64,000 bases of DNA from Dyella lutea. Its GTDB lineage: Bacteria > Pseudomonadota > Gammaproteobacteria > Xanthomonadales > Rhodanobacteraceae. The DNA is taken from the NCBI RefSeq assembly GCF_024158035.1, contig NZ_JAMZEK010000004.1, forward strand, positions 124,001-188,000, written 5' to 3'. The notes beneath the pieces were generated by a model. That model was not told where the DNA came from. It did not search any database and saw nothing but the letters and a program-made list of their open reading frames with translations. This document shows, in pieces, positions 49,880 through 59,459 of the stretch. A program made the translations under genes and the position numbers. How positions within the stretch are numbered: position 1 is the first letter of the stretch; each line of letters opens with the position of its first letter.

Positions 49880-50947
49880 TCAGCCCGATGGCGGGAAGGC
49901 CTCGATCAGCGCACGGGCGATTGCTTCGGCCGGACCGGTTTGCGCCAGCGGGGCCGCCTCGCCGGCCCACAGGTTGACGAAGTCGTCGATGCCTTCCGGT
50001 TCGGTGCGCTGCCGCAGCGGCGCCAGTGCGGTGCCGCCGGACGGAAAGGCGGGCACGTCGTCGCACATCGGCCCGAGCTCGCGCATCAGCCGGTTGACGA
50101 TGCCACGCGCGGGGCGGCCGGAGAACAGATTGGTCACCGCCGTCTGCGCGGCTCGCGCCGATGCCAGCGCGGCGCGATGCAGCGGTCGGATGCGCGCTTC
50201 GTCGCTGAGCAGGAAGGCGGTACCCAGCTGCACGCCCGCGGCCCCGAGCGCGAGTGCCGCGCGGATGCCGCGCACGTCGCCGATGCCGCCGGCGGCGATC
50301 ACTGGCCGGTCGACCGCATCGACGACCTGCGGCAGCAGGGCGAGCAGGCCCGGCTGCGTCGCGACCGGGGCGTCCAGGAACGAGCCGCGGTGGCCGCCGG
50401 CCTCCCAGCCCTGGGCGATGATCGCGTCGCAGCCGTGCGCGGCCAGCCAGCGCGCCTCGTCCACCGTGGTGGCGCTGCCCAGCACCCGCGCGCCGCCGGC
50501 CTTCACTCGCGCCAGCAGCTCCGGTGCAGGCAGGCCGAAGTGGAAGCTCACCACTTCCGGGCGCAACGATTCGACCGTGGCGCAGGCCTGTTCGTCGAAG
50601 GGGCGTCGCTGCGGGGCCGGGGCCTGCGTGTCGCGGGGGACGCCGAGCGCGTCGTAATAGGGCGCCAGCCGCTCGCGCCAGCGCGCCTCGCGGTCGGCAT
50701 CCGGCAGCGGCTCGAAGTGACAGAAGAAATTGAGGTTGATCGGCGCCTCGATCGCGGTGCGGAAGCGCGTCACCTGAGTGCGCAGCGTGTCGGCGTCGAG
50801 CATGGCGCAGGGCAGGGAGCCCAGTCCGCCGGCCCGGGCCACGGCGACGGCCAGCGCCTCGTCGGCGGCACCGGCCATCGGCGCCAGCAGCAGCGGGTGC
50901 TCGATGCCGAGCAGTCGGGCCAGGCGGGGATCGGGACGTGGAGGCAT
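49880..50947 (-). CDS. Nitronate monooxygenase (class II NMO-like)
   Basis: The 355-residue FMN-dependent (beta/alpha)8 enzyme has the motifs PLLLAPMAGAADEALA, DAIIAQGWEAGGHRGSF (the GHRG substrate/FMN loop), PVIAAGGIGDVRGIRAALAL, AAGVQLGTAFLLSDEA and SGRPARGIVNRL. It oxidatively denitrifies alkyl nitronates such as propionate-3-nitronate; a 2-nitropropane-dioxygenase-like reaction is the family expectation. Start ATG 50947. It is followed on the same strand by no obvious partner. Confidence 0.93.
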   Translation of the reverse strand: MPPRPDPRLARLLGIEHPLLLAPMAGAADEALAVAVARAGGLGSLPCAMLDADTLRTQVTRFRTAIEAPINLNFFCHFEPLPDADREARWRERLAPYYDALGVPRDTQAPAPQRRPFDEQACATVESLRPEVVSFHFGLPAPELLARVKAGGARVLGSATTVDEARWLAAHGCDAIIAQGWEAGGHRGSFLDAPVATQPGLLALLPQVVDAVDRPVIAAGGIGDVRGIRAALALGAAGVQLGTAFLLSDEARIRPLHRAALASARAAQTAVTNLFSGRPARGIVNRLMRELGPMCDDVPAFPSGGTALAPLRQRTEPEGIDDFVNLWAGEAAPLAQTGPAEAIARALIEAFPPSG

Positions 50948-51010
50948 GGCAGGCTCCCGCAGGGTGGGGCTGTCGATTGTCCGCCTCCGGCACGGTGTTG
51001 TTCCACCCGG

Positions 51011-51592
51011 TCAGCGATACAGGCCCAGGGCGCGGCGCGCCTCGGCGAGGAAGCTGTCCTCCTGGTCGCGCGCGGGCAGGTTGGAGGCCAGCTCGACCAG
51101 GGCGCGGTCGATGCTGCCGGGGCGGCCCAGCGCCTCCTCGCACAACAGGTCGGCGATCGGGCCGAAGTGGTCCAGCGCGATGCGCTCGATGAGGCTGCGT
51201 TGCAGCCCGGTGAGGCACTCCACCCCCGCATGCGCCGATGTGCCGGTTTCCGCTGCCGGCTCCGGCGCCAGCGGTGGCGCCGGAGCCTCCTGTTCGAAGC
51301 CGCCGGCGAGCCAGGCCTGCGAGGCGGCCCCCAGGGCGACGGTCACCGGCCCGGAGCGGCCGGGGTCGGCCTGGAACCGGGCGCGGCCGCCCGGCACGCG
51401 TGCGAGCAGTTGCACGGCCTCGTCCCCGCGATGGCGGCTGAACACCACGTCCTCCACCTGGCCGTCGTGCAGGCGGATCGTGCAGGAGTGATTGTCCTCG
51501 GTGACCACGAAGAAGAAGCCCGATGCCTTCTGCTGCGAAAGCGCCCGGAGGTCGCGGAGGATCTCGATCAGGGGGCGGAGCTCGTTGGCCAT
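51011..51592 (-). CDS. DUF4388-like signalling adaptor
   Basis: The 193-residue cytosolic protein has an N-terminal part (about 1-85) reading LIEILRDLRALSQQKASGFF, HSCTIRLHDGQVEDVVFSRH, RGDEAVQLLARVPGGRARFQ, like DUF4388/PATAN adaptor domains of bacterial two-component and gliding systems. After a Pro/Ala linker (95-125), a C-terminal helical domain has LTGLQRSLIERIALDHFGPI, CEEALGRPGSIDRALVELAS (DUF8082-like, also seen fused to such adaptors). It directly follows the Cache-HAMP sensor gene (36-nt gap), so the two probably form a sensory unit. Confidence 0.8.
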   Translation of the reverse strand: MANELRPLIEILRDLRALSQQKASGFFFVVTEDNHSCTIRLHDGQVEDVVFSRHRGDEAVQLLARVPGGRARFQADPGRSGPVTVALGAASQAWLAGGFEQEAPAPPLAPEPAAETGTSAHAGVECLTGLQRSLIERIALDHFGPIADLLCEEALGRPGSIDRALVELASNLPARDQEDSFLAEARRALGLYR

Positions 51593-51628
51593 GGGGCGAC
51601 GTGCCTCTGCGTGCTTCGGGGAGTGGCT

Positions 51629-52762
51629 TCAGCGCTTGCCCAACCGGTCCATCGCCAGGCGGACACTGTTGGCCAGCCGGGTGATCGCCCTGGCCAGCGT
51701 ACCGATCTCGTCGTGCAGGTCCACCTCGGTGATGGTGTGGCTCCACCGGCCGCGGCTCAGCTCCTCGGCCACGTCCGTCAGGTGCTGCACCGGCTTGAGC
51801 ACCCGGACCCAGATCAGTGCCGACTGCAGACCCAGCAGCAGGGCGCACACCAGCAGGCCGATCGCGACGATCCACGCCGACTGCCGCACGATCGCGCCGT
51901 TCACGTCGCTTGCCGGGTAGGCCGCGACCAGGGTGAAGCCCCAGCCCGGGACCGCCTGGCTGCGGATCACCCAGTCCCCCGGCCGCTCCTTCACGATGCG
52001 ATCGATGTCGGCCGGGCGCGTGGTGGCGCCGGTTCGCGAATGGAAACGCAGCGTGCCGCGGGCATCGAACAGCGCGACGAAGCCGGAGTCGAGCAGCCGA
52101 CTGTTGCCGATCACCCGGTCGAGCGCCTCCAGGTCGGTCTTGTAACCGACGTACCAGATGCCGATCGCACGACCGCCCCCGGTCGGAACGATCGGCTCGT
52201 AGCCGGTCACGTACGGATTGCCGAGGATGTCGACGACGCCGTAGTAGCTCTCGTTCCGCCGGATTCGTTCGATCACCGGTCCGTGCGGGTCGAGCACGGT
52301 GCCGATGGCGCGGCTGCCATCGTCCCTGCGCACGTTGGTGGCGATGCGCACGAACTCGTCGCCGCTGCGCGAGAAGATCGTCGCGGTGCCATCCATGATG
52401 GACGTGACGCTGTCCACCAGCGCGACGCGGTCGCCCTGCGGGGTGCTGCCCAGCAGCAGGTCGTTCACCGGTTGCGACTGCCCCGGCAGGGCGATCGGAT
52501 CGCCGGGACGCGGCGCGCCGAGCGCGGCTCCCTGGCTTTGCAGCAGACGCATGCCGTCGTGTACGCGGTCGAGCATGACGGTGCGGGTGACGGCCAGCAG
52601 ACTCTGCAGCGCGGCGGTTTCGCGGTCCATGGCGATGATCGCGTCGCGGCGCACGCGCCCGGCTTCGACCGTGGCCAGCACCACGGTGACGGCCACGGTG
52701 GCCAGCAGCACGAGCGCCAGGACGGGAAGCAGCAGGCGAACCCGCAGCGAGTGTCGAAGCAT
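51629..52762 (-). CDS. Cache-HAMP membrane sensor without output domain
   Basis: The 377-residue membrane protein starts at ATG 52762 with a GGGGGA SD; a longer frame 5' of this is low-complexity. Membrane helix 1 (about 8-30) is followed by a large periplasmic Cache 3/Cache 2-type domain (about 35-290: VDSVTSIMDGTATIFSRSGD, EFVRIATNVRRDDGSRAIGT, GYEPIVPTGGGRAIGIWYVG), helix 2 (about 298-320), and a HAMP domain (PVQHLTDVAEELSRGRWSHT). The chain ends about 25 residues after HAMP, with no kinase, cyclase or methyl-accepting domain. Signal output must therefore go through another protein, most simply the adaptor at 51011. Confidence 0.9.
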   Translation of the reverse strand: MLRHSLRVRLLLPVLALVLLATVAVTVVLATVEAGRVRRDAIIAMDRETAALQSLLAVTRTVMLDRVHDGMRLLQSQGAALGAPRPGDPIALPGQSQPVNDLLLGSTPQGDRVALVDSVTSIMDGTATIFSRSGDEFVRIATNVRRDDGSRAIGTVLDPHGPVIERIRRNESYYGVVDILGNPYVTGYEPIVPTGGGRAIGIWYVGYKTDLEALDRVIGNSRLLDSGFVALFDARGTLRFHSRTGATTRPADIDRIVKERPGDWVIRSQAVPGWGFTLVAAYPASDVNGAIVRQSAWIVAIGLLVCALLLGLQSALIWVRVLKPVQHLTDVAEELSRGRWSHTITEVDLHDEIGTLARAITRLANSVRLAMDRLGKR

Positions 52763-52912
52763 GGCGTCCCCCGGGTTGCAGCGCCGGACCGGCTGGCGCA
52801 GCATACCTACGACCCGCCCCGGTGCGAAGCGCGCGCGCTGGCCTGGTCCGGCCATACGGCGTAAGGTGCGGGGCCTTGGGCAGGAAGGCCTCGACGACAG
52901 GAGTCTCCGCGC

Positions 52913-53551
52913 ATGGCTTCCCACTTCTCTCTGCGGTTCCTCGCGCTTGCGTGTCTCTTGCCTCTGTCGGCGACCGGCCAGACCCGCCTGCCCGGGGTGA
53001 CGGTCACCGCGCCCTACACGCGCACCCACGGCGGCTACCTCATCTCTGGCAATTTCCGGGTGGATCCACGGATGCCCACCGTGGTGTTCCCGGCCAGGGC
53101 GCTGGTGAAGGACGACATACTCAGCGTGCAGCCGGTGCACCTGAACGATGACGAGTACCTGGTGCTGCAGGAGTGCGCCAGTGCGGACTGCCGCACCGCC
53201 CACCTGGTGCGGGTGTGGAACGCCGACGGTGCGGTGGGGCCGATCCGGCACAGCGAGTCACGGGTCTGGATACGGCACGAGAACAAGTACTTCATCTGGA
53301 TGCAGCGGATGCCGGTGATCCAGGGCGGCTGCATGGGCTGTGCCTCGCACTTCGTCGCGTTCAAGCCGTTCAGTCCACCGATGACCCTGGTGCCGGTGGG
53401 ACTGGAGGTCGCCAACAACCGCGTATCGCTCGAGTCGACGCCACCGCAGGCGGTGCCGGTGGTGAAGGAGGTGCACGAGGGGGCGACGTTCGTCGTGCGT
53501 TTCCAGGGCGGCTCCGCAGTGCGCATCAAGCGCATGCACGCAGCCAACTGA
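52913..53551 (+). CDS. Secreted hypothetical protein
   Basis: The 212-residue exported protein starts MASHFSLRFLALACLLPLSA with AGGAG 9 nt upstream of ATG 52913. The mature chain is beta-rich, with Cys pairs in LQECASADCRTAHLVRVW and QGGCMGCASHFVAFKPFS. The GGCMGC segment could be a metal- or disulfide-forming CxxC. A C-terminal strand segment (GATFVVRFQGGSAVRIKRM) closes the fold. No family was recognised. A hairpin follows the stop codon. Confidence 0.8.
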   Translation: MASHFSLRFLALACLLPLSATGQTRLPGVTVTAPYTRTHGGYLISGNFRVDPRMPTVVFPARALVKDDILSVQPVHLNDDEYLVLQECASADCRTAHLVRVWNADGAVGPIRHSESRVWIRHENKYFIWMQRMPVIQGGCMGCASHFVAFKPFSPPMTLVPVGLEVANNRVSLESTPPQAVPVVKEVHEGATFVVRFQGGSAVRIKRMHAAN

Positions 53552-53552
53552 T

Positions 53553-53587
53553 TCCGCCGCCCAGGGCGGATCGGACGGGGCGGCGGA
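53553..53587 (+). terminator. Hairpin after the secreted-protein gene
   Basis: TCCGCCGCCC and GGGCGGCGGA form a perfect 10-bp stem with a 15-nt loop immediately after the stop codon. No T-run follows, so it may stabilise the mRNA end or act with Rho rather than as an intrinsic terminator. Confidence 0.5.
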
Positions 53588-53667
53588 GCGGGCGCTTGCG
53601 TAGACTGCACGGCTGAACGGAGCGGTCCTCGCCACTCCGGCCCATCCCGTTGCCAGCGAGTTTCTGC

Positions 53668-53730
53668 ATGTCCGCCCAGTTCTACGTCACCCGTCGCCCG
53701 GTCTTTCGCCTGTCGAGCCGGAAGGCATGA
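53668..53730 (+). CDS. Possible 20-residue leader ORF of the UvrA2 gene
   Basis: ATG at 53668 opens [20 protein letters not shown], whose TGA overlaps the UvrA2 ATG (ATGA at 53727-53730). The overlap is the pattern of translational coupling, and the UvrA2 ATG has only a close GGAAGG as SD. The peptide is strongly basic with no known function, and no strong SD precedes it, so it may be incidental. Confidence 0.3.
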   Translation: MSAQFYVTRRPVFRLSSRKA

Positions 53731-56240
53731 GGACCGGGACCGGCGGCCCGGCTGACGCCGACAACGGCTGCGTGCGCGTGCGCGGAGCGCGCGAGCACAA
53801 CCTGAAAGGCGTCGACGTGGATGTGCCGCGCGACGCGCTGGTGGTGTTCACCGGGGTGTCCGGTTCGGGCAAGTCCTCGTTGGCCTTCGGCACGATCTAC
53901 GCGGAGGCGCAGCGGCGCTATTTCGAGTCGGTGGCGCCGTACGCGCGACGGCTGATCGAGCAGGCCGGCGTGCCGGCAGTGGATCGTATCGACGGGCTGC
54001 CGCCGGCGGTCGCCCTGCAGCAGAGCCGCGGTGGTGGCAGCACGCGCTCCACCGTCGGCAGCCTGAGCACGCTCTCCAACGCGCTGCGCATGCTGTACTC
54101 GCGCGCCGGCGACTATCCGGCGGGAAAGGCGTTGCTGGAATCGGATGCGTTCTCGCCGAACACGCCGGCCGGCGCGTGTCCGGACTGCCACGGCCTGGGC
54201 CGGGTGTTCGACGCCACCGAAGCCTCGATGGTGCCCGACCCGTCGCTGAGCATCCGCGAGCGCGCCATCGCCTGCTGGCCGCAGGGCTGGCAGGGCAAGA
54301 ACTACAGGGACATCCTCACCACGCTGGGGTACGACGTGGACCGGCCGTGGCGCGAGCTGCCGCGCGAGCAGCGCGACTGGATCCTGTTCACCGACGAGCA
54401 GCCGGTGGTGCCGGTCTACCGCGACGTGGCGCCGGACGTGGCGCAGGCCGCCTACGCGCGCGGCGAGCCGGGCAACTACAAGGGCACCTACGTGAGCGCG
54501 CGCGCCTACGTGATGCACAGCTTTGCGCAGAGCGAGAGCGCGGCGATCAAGCAGCGGGTGGCGCGCTACATGGTGGCGCGCCCGTGCCCGGCCTGCGGGG
54601 GCCGTCGCCTGCGGCCCGAGGCGCTGTCGGTCGCCTTCGGCGGACACGACATCGCCCACGCCTCCGGCCTGCCGCTGCGTGAGCTGGCGCGGCACCTGCG
54701 CGCCACACTGGACGGTATGGCGGCAGGCGACGACGGGCATCCGGAAAAGCGGCTGGTCGCCGCGCGTATCGTCGCCGACGTCGGCGCGCGCATCGACACC
54801 CTGGTCGAGCTCGGCCTCGGCTATCTCTCGCTGGAACGCAGCACGCCCACGCTGTCACCGGGCGAGTTGCAGCGGCTGCGGCTGGCCACCCAGCTGCAGG
54901 CGCAGCTGTTCGGCGTGGTCTACGTGCTGGACGAGCCCTCCGCCGGCCTGCACCCGGCCGACACCGAAGCGCTGCTGCGCGCATTGGCGCGGCTGAAGGC
55001 CGGCGGCAATTCGGTGTTCGTGGTGGAGCACGAACTGGACGTGATCCGCGCGGCGGATTGGGTGATCGACATCGGTCCCGGTGCGGGCAGCCAGGGCGGC
55101 GAGGTGCTGTACGCAGGCCCATTGGACGGACTCGCCCGGTGCGCAGACTCCGCCACGCGCCGCTACGTGTTCGCTGACGCGAAGCCGGTGGCGCATGCGC
55201 CACGCACACCGTCTGGCTGGCTGCGCTTCGAAGGAGTTACCCGCAACAAAGTCGCCGGGCTGGACGTGGCGTTCCCGTTGGGCGCGATGACCGCCGTCAC
55301 CGGCGTCTCCGGTGCGGGCAAGTCCAGCCTGGTGAGTCAGGCGCTGGTGGAGTTGGTGGGCCGCGCACTGGGTGTGGCTGCGGCCAGCGAGGACGAGGGT
55401 GACGAACTGCCGGGCGAGGCGATGGCGCCGGCCGGCGGCCGCATCGTCGAAGGCATGGTCACGATCACCCGGCTGGTCACCGTCGACCAGCGCCCGATCG
55501 GCCGCACGCCGCGCTCCAACCTGGCCACCTACACCGGCCTGTTCGACCATGTGCGCAAGCTGTTCGCCGCCACGCCGGAAGCGCGCAGGCGCGGGTTCGA
55601 CGCCGGCCGCTTCTCCTTCAACGTGGCCAACGGGCGCTGCGCTAGCTGCGAGGGCGAGGGCTTCGTCTCGGTTGGCCTGCTGTTCCTGCCGTCGGTCTAC
55701 GCGCCGTGCCCGACCTGCCATGGTACGCGCTACAACGAAGACACGCTGGCTGTCCGCTGGAACGGCCACCACATCGCTGAGGTGCTGGCACTGACCGTGG
55801 ACGATGCGGTGGCGTTCTTCGGCGATGCCGTGCCGGCGCTGGCGCGCTCGCTCGCCACGTTGCGCGACGTCGGCCTGGGCTATCTGCGGCTCGGCCAGCC
55901 GGCGACGGAACTCTCCGGCGGCGAGGCGCAGCGCATCAAGCTGGCCACCGAGCTGCAGCGTCAGGCGCGCGGCCACACGCTGTACGTGCTGGACGAACCC
56001 ACCGCTGGCCTGCACCCGGCCGACGTCGACCGACTGATGGCGCAGCTGCACGGACTGGTCGAGGCCGGCCACAGCGTGATCGTGGTCGAGCACGACGGCC
56101 GCGTGATCGGCGCCTGCGACTGGATGATCGATCTGGGCCCCGGTGCGGGCGACGAGGGCGGGCTCATCGTGGCGCAGGGCACGCCGGCCGCGGTGGTGGC
56201 CGCGGGCATCGGCGTCACTGTGCGACATCTCGCCGGCTGA
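53727..56240 (+). CDS. UvrA2-type excinuclease ATPase lacking the UvrB-binding domain
   Basis: The 837-residue tandem ABC ATPase of the UvrA family carries two Walker A motifs (GVSGSGKSS near 42, GVSGAGKSS near 530), two zinc-knuckle clusters (CPDCHG/CPACGG and CASCEG/CPTCHG), and signature motifs [12 protein letters not shown] and [12 protein letters not shown]. Between the first ABC half and its zinc knuckle only about 30 residues occur, where canonical UvrA has the roughly 130-residue UvrB-binding domain; hence this is UvrA2 (about 840 aa versus 940). UvrA2 proteins are linked to tolerance of DNA-damaging agents and secondary-metabolite resistance. They load no UvrB and may act on bulky lesions or as self-resistance factors. 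Confidence 0.93.
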   Translation: MRTGTGGPADADNGCVRVRGAREHNLKGVDVDVPRDALVVFTGVSGSGKSSLAFGTIYAEAQRRYFESVAPYARRLIEQAGVPAVDRIDGLPPAVALQQSRGGGSTRSTVGSLSTLSNALRMLYSRAGDYPAGKALLESDAFSPNTPAGACPDCHGLGRVFDATEASMVPDPSLSIRERAIACWPQGWQGKNYRDILTTLGYDVDRPWRELPREQRDWILFTDEQPVVPVYRDVAPDVAQAAYARGEPGNYKGTYVSARAYVMHSFAQSESAAIKQRVARYMVARPCPACGGRRLRPEALSVAFGGHDIAHASGLPLRELARHLRATLDGMAAGDDGHPEKRLVAARIVADVGARIDTLVELGLGYLSLERSTPTLSPGELQRLRLATQLQAQLFGVVYVLDEPSAGLHPADTEALLRALARLKAGGNSVFVVEHELDVIRAADWVIDIGPGAGSQGGEVLYAGPLDGLARCADSATRRYVFADAKPVAHAPRTPSGWLRFEGVTRNKVAGLDVAFPLGAMTAVTGVSGAGKSSLVSQALVELVGRALGVAAASEDEGDELPGEAMAPAGGRIVEGMVTITRLVTVDQRPIGRTPRSNLATYTGLFDHVRKLFAATPEARRRGFDAGRFSFNVANGRCASCEGEGFVSVGLLFLPSVYAPCPTCHGTRYNEDTLAVRWNGHHIAEVLALTVDDAVAFFGDAVPALARSLATLRDVGLGYLRLGQPATELSGGEAQRIKLATELQRQARGHTLYVLDEPTAGLHPADVDRLMAQLHGLVEAGHSVIVVEHDGRVIGACDWMIDLGPGAGDEGGLIVAQGTPAAVVAAGIGVTVRHLAG

Positions 56241-56490
56241 CGCGCGGCGTTTTCGCTCCACCGGCACCCGGGTTCGTCGCCGATGCGGCGTGTCCGTCGC
56301 GCGGCGCTCGCGCCGGGCGCCTGGCGTGCGCAGGATCAGCCTCGTGCCCTGCGCCGGCGTTGCCGGACCGGCACAGGACCCGTCGCTTCCTCGCCGGGTG
56401 ATTCATGACGTCATCCACGCATGCCCGCAGGCGCGGGCGTGACGGGCGCCTGCATGCCATGCGCGGATGGCCGAGCGGAAGGAACGAGCC

Positions 56491-57159
56491 ATGTGGGACA
56501 TGCGTCGGTTGATCAAGGTGGGCGTGCTGGTGTGGGCGGTGCTGCTGCCCTGGCAGGTGCGGGCGGAAGCGCCGGTGGTAGTGGCCCATGCCACGGTGCA
56601 TGGACACGACGTGCCGGTGTACCGGATCGGTGAACTGCGCGCGCCGGACACGCCGGCCGGTATGGATGGCTTCGCCGTGCGCGTCGCCTACGTGCTGCGC
56701 GCGTGGACGCGCAAGCACGGCGTGGAGGCGATCGGCAACCTCTGCCGCACGCCCGACGGCTCCGCATGGGGCACGGTGCTGCTGACCGTCGGGGCGCACG
56801 TCGCCAGCCCGGTGACCAATGCCTGCCCGGTCGGCATGCTCGCCACCGGCGTGGATATCCACAGCCACCCGCAGCACCAGCACTACCGTGCCAATGCGGT
56901 GGACCAGATCTTCCTCGGACGCCTGCCGTGCCGTGAGGTGACGACGCAGCCGGACAGCTTCGGTCCGGACGACTATGGGCGTCCCGGTTACATGGTCGGC
57001 CGCCTCGGCCTGCACTTCCAGCACGGCCTGGGCCGGGTGCGCCTGGTGCGCGACATGCGCCTGCCGCCGCCTGCCACGCCGTCCGACGACCTGCGTCGCA
57101 TCGCCGCCGTGGCATCGCCCGCTGCGCTGCCCGGCAAGGGATCGCACCCGGGTTCCTGA
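56491..57159 (+). CDS. Secreted protein with HSHP motif (JAB/DUF4329-like)
   Basis: The 222-residue protein starts at ATG 56491 (AAGGAACGAGCC upstream); an in-frame ATG at 56467 is less well placed. Signal peptide: RRLIKVGVLVWAVLLPWQVR. The mature domain includes CRTPDGSAWGTVLLTVGAHV, TGVDIHSHPQHQHYRANAVD and GPDDYGRPGYMVGRLGLHFQ. HxH followed by Asp is reminiscent of the JAMM/DUF4329 metalloprotease-like metal site, but the spacing to Asp is one residue longer than in the classical motif. It could be an exported hydrolase of the cell envelope. Confidence 0.75.
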   Translation: MWDMRRLIKVGVLVWAVLLPWQVRAEAPVVVAHATVHGHDVPVYRIGELRAPDTPAGMDGFAVRVAYVLRAWTRKHGVEAIGNLCRTPDGSAWGTVLLTVGAHVASPVTNACPVGMLATGVDIHSHPQHQHYRANAVDQIFLGRLPCREVTTQPDSFGPDDYGRPGYMVGRLGLHFQHGLGRVRLVRDMRLPPPATPSDDLRRIAAVASPAALPGKGSHPGS

Positions 57160-57234
57160 CCGGAGCGGGTTCCGCACGCGCCACGACGGTGGCAGTTCTG
57201 GCAGGCTGTCGACTCCCTTCCCCCGGAGTGCCCC

Positions 57235-57930
57235 ATGTCGCGCCTTGCCGATTTCCCGATCACCCGACGTTGGCCCGCGCAGCATCCGGACCGCCTGCAG
57301 CTGTATTCGCTGGCCACGCCGAACGGGGTAAAGGTGTCGATCATGCTGGAGGAGACCGGTCTGCCCTATGAGGCTCACCGGATCGACATCATGAAGAGCG
57401 AGAGCCAGCTGCCGGAGTACCTCGCACTCAACCCGAACGGCAAGATCCCGGCGATCCTCGATCCGGACGGTCCCGGCGGCGAACCGCTGGCGTTGTTCGA
57501 GTCCGGTGCGATCCTCATGTACCTGGCCGAGAAGACCGGCCGCTTCCTGCCGGCCGATCCGGCGTGCCGCTGGGAAACGATCCAGTGGGTGTTCTTCCAG
57601 ATGGCGGCGATCGGTCCGATGTTCGGCCAGGTGGGGTTCTTCCACAAATTCGCCGGGCGCGAATACGAGGACAAGCGGCCGCTCGAGCGCTACGTGGCTG
57701 AGTCGCAGCGCCTGCTCGGCGTGCTCGACGGGCGGCTGGACGACCGCACCTGGCTGATGGGCGATGACTACACCGTCGCCGACATCGCCACGGCGGGCTG
57801 GGTGCGCAACCTGATCGGTTTCTACGAGGCGCGCGAGCTGGTGCAGTTCCACCGCTACGGCCACGTCGCCGCCTGGCTGGACCGGGTGCTGGCGCGCCCG
57901 GCGGTGCAGCGCGGGCTGGCCATCCCCTGA
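57235..57930 (+). CDS. Glutathione S-transferase (YfcG/Nu-class type)
   Basis: The 231-residue cytosolic GST has a thioredoxin-like N-domain with LQLYSLATPNGVKVSIMLEE (Thr-Pro-Asn start of the Nu-class active site), YLALNPNGKIPAILDPDGP and LFESGAILMYLAEKTGRFLP, then a helical C-domain with WLMGDDYTVADIATAGWVRN. It resembles E. coli YfcG/YghU disulfide-bond reductases that use glutathione without a catalytic Ser/Tyr. It probably reduces organic disulfides or hydroperoxides. It is a single gene between a secreted protein and MBOAT. Confidence 0.93.
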   Translation: MSRLADFPITRRWPAQHPDRLQLYSLATPNGVKVSIMLEETGLPYEAHRIDIMKSESQLPEYLALNPNGKIPAILDPDGPGGEPLALFESGAILMYLAEKTGRFLPADPACRWETIQWVFFQMAAIGPMFGQVGFFHKFAGREYEDKRPLERYVAESQRLLGVLDGRLDDRTWLMGDDYTVADIATAGWVRNLIGFYEARELVQFHRYGHVAAWLDRVLARPAVQRGLAIP

Positions 57931-58043
57931 GCCACACCGCGAGGCGGCGCAGGGCCCGGCATCACGGGACTTGCGCCGCCGGCCTGCGGCAGGAGTAGGA
58001 TCCGCAGCAGTCGCTGGGGGGCGACAGGGCCGGGGGGCTCGAC

Positions 58044-59459
58044 ATGGTCTTCAATTCGCTCGCCTTCGTGGCGTTCTTCGCGATCGTGCTCGCGTTCATG
58101 GCGATGCCTTTCGCCTGGACCACCCGCAAGATCATCCTGCTGGTCGCCAGCTACCTGTTCTACATGGCGTGGAACCCGCCGTTCGTGATCCTGCTGTGGA
58201 TCTCCACGGTGGTGGACTGGTACGCCGCGCAGAAACTGGTGCACGCCGAACGCGAGGTGGTGCGGCGGGCGTGGATGCTGCTGTCGGTGGTGGCCAACCT
58301 GGGCATGCTCAGCTACTTCAAGTACGGCCACTTCCTGCTGCAGAACTTCAGCGAGCTGGTGTCGGTGTACGGCGTGCACTACGTGCCGCCGACCTGGGAC
58401 ATCGTGCTGCCGGTGGGCATCTCGTTCTACACCTTCGCCACGCTGTCCTACACGCTGGACGTGTACCTCAGACGCGCGCTGCCGGCGCGACGCTTCCTCG
58501 ACTACGCGCTGTTCGTGACGTTCTTCCCGCACCTGGTGGCCGGGCCGATCATGCGGCCGACCGAGCTGGTGCCGCAGTTCGAGATCGAGCGCCGCGCCAC
58601 GCGGCGGCAGCTGCAGTTCGGGCTGGTGCTGGTGTTGCTGGGGCTGTTCCAGAAGGTGGTGCTGGCCGACACCTTCCTGTCGAAGGCGGCCGAGGCGGTC
58701 TTCGACACCGGCCAGCCGACCGGCGCGCTCGACGCGTGGATCGGCACGCTGGCCTTCAGCGGGCAGATCTTCTGTGACTTCGCCGGCTACTCGACCATCG
58801 CCATCGGCGTGGCGATGTGCCTTGGCTTCGCCATGCCGGACAACTTCCGCTTCCCGTATGCAGCGGTGGGGTTCTCCGACTTCTGGCGGCGCTGGCACAT
58901 CACGCTGTCCTCGTGGCTGCGCGATTACCTCTACATCCCGCTGGGCGGCAACCGGCACGGTCCGGCGCGCACCTACCTGGCGCTGATGGGCACCATGCTG
59001 CTGGGCGGCCTCTGGCATGGCGCGAGCTGGACCTTCGTGGTGTGGGGCGGGCTGCACGGCATCTACCTGTCGGTGGAGCGCTTCCTGCGCGGACGCTTCG
59101 GCGGCTTCCGGCCGGGCCCGCTGGCGCTGTTCGCGCTGGGCCTGCTGACCTGGATGCTGGTCAACGTGACCTGGGTGTTCTTCCGGGCCAGGACCTTCGG
59201 CAAGGCGTGGGACGTGCTGGCCGGCATGGTCGGCGCCAATGGTGATGCGGCGCCGATCCTCTCCAGCATGCTGGTCGCTACCACGCTGTTGATCGTCACC
59301 GGCATCGTCGCCGCGCACTGGTGGATGCGGCGACGCACGCTGGAATCGGCGCTGCTGCAGGTGCCGGCGGTGCCGCTGGCGATGGGCATGGGACTGATGA
59401 CGTTTCTGGTGATCATCGCGCAGGGGGAAGGCAGTGCATTCATCTACTTCCAGTTCTGA
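58044..59459 (+). CDS. MBOAT family O-acyltransferase (AlgI-like)
   Basis: The 471-residue inner-membrane protein has about eleven membrane segments. Family motifs are the N-terminal LLVASYLFYMAWNPPFVILL, the re-entrant GFSDFWRRWHITLSSWLRDY, LYIPLGGNRHG and the catalytic His in GGLWHGASWTFVVWGGLHG. It transfers an acyl (usually acetyl) group across the membrane to an exported carbohydrate, together with a periplasmic SGNH-type partner. The partner gene overlaps its 3' end by 26 nt. The target glycan is not encoded nearby, so whether it acts on alginate-like polymer, cellulose or lipopolysaccharide is open. Confidence 0.93.
   Translation: MVFNSLAFVAFFAIVLAFMAMPFAWTTRKIILLVASYLFYMAWNPPFVILLWISTVVDWYAAQKLVHAEREVVRRAWMLLSVVANLGMLSYFKYGHFLLQNFSELVSVYGVHYVPPTWDIVLPVGISFYTFATLSYTLDVYLRRALPARRFLDYALFVTFFPHLVAGPIMRPTELVPQFEIERRATRRQLQFGLVLVLLGLFQKVVLADTFLSKAAEAVFDTGQPTGALDAWIGTLAFSGQIFCDFAGYSTIAIGVAMCLGFAMPDNFRFPYAAVGFSDFWRRWHITLSSWLRDYLYIPLGGNRHGPARTYLALMGTMLLGGLWHGASWTFVVWGGLHGIYLSVERFLRGRFGGFRPGPLALFALGLLTWMLVNVTWVFFRARTFGKAWDVLAGMVGANGDAAPILSSMLVATTLLIVTGIVAAHWWMRRRTLESALLQVPAVPLAMGMGLMTFLVIIAQGEGSAFIYFQF

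Noticed and set aside
49940-52864. A 974-codon open frame on the plus strand
   Set aside because: It runs antisense across nitronate monooxygenase, the adaptor and the Cache-HAMP gene, all of which have recognisable domains; its own translation is low-complexity.
53553-53587. Hairpin after the secreted-protein gene as a standard intrinsic terminator
   Set aside because: The stem is perfect but the loop is long and no T-run follows; kept only as a low-confidence structure.
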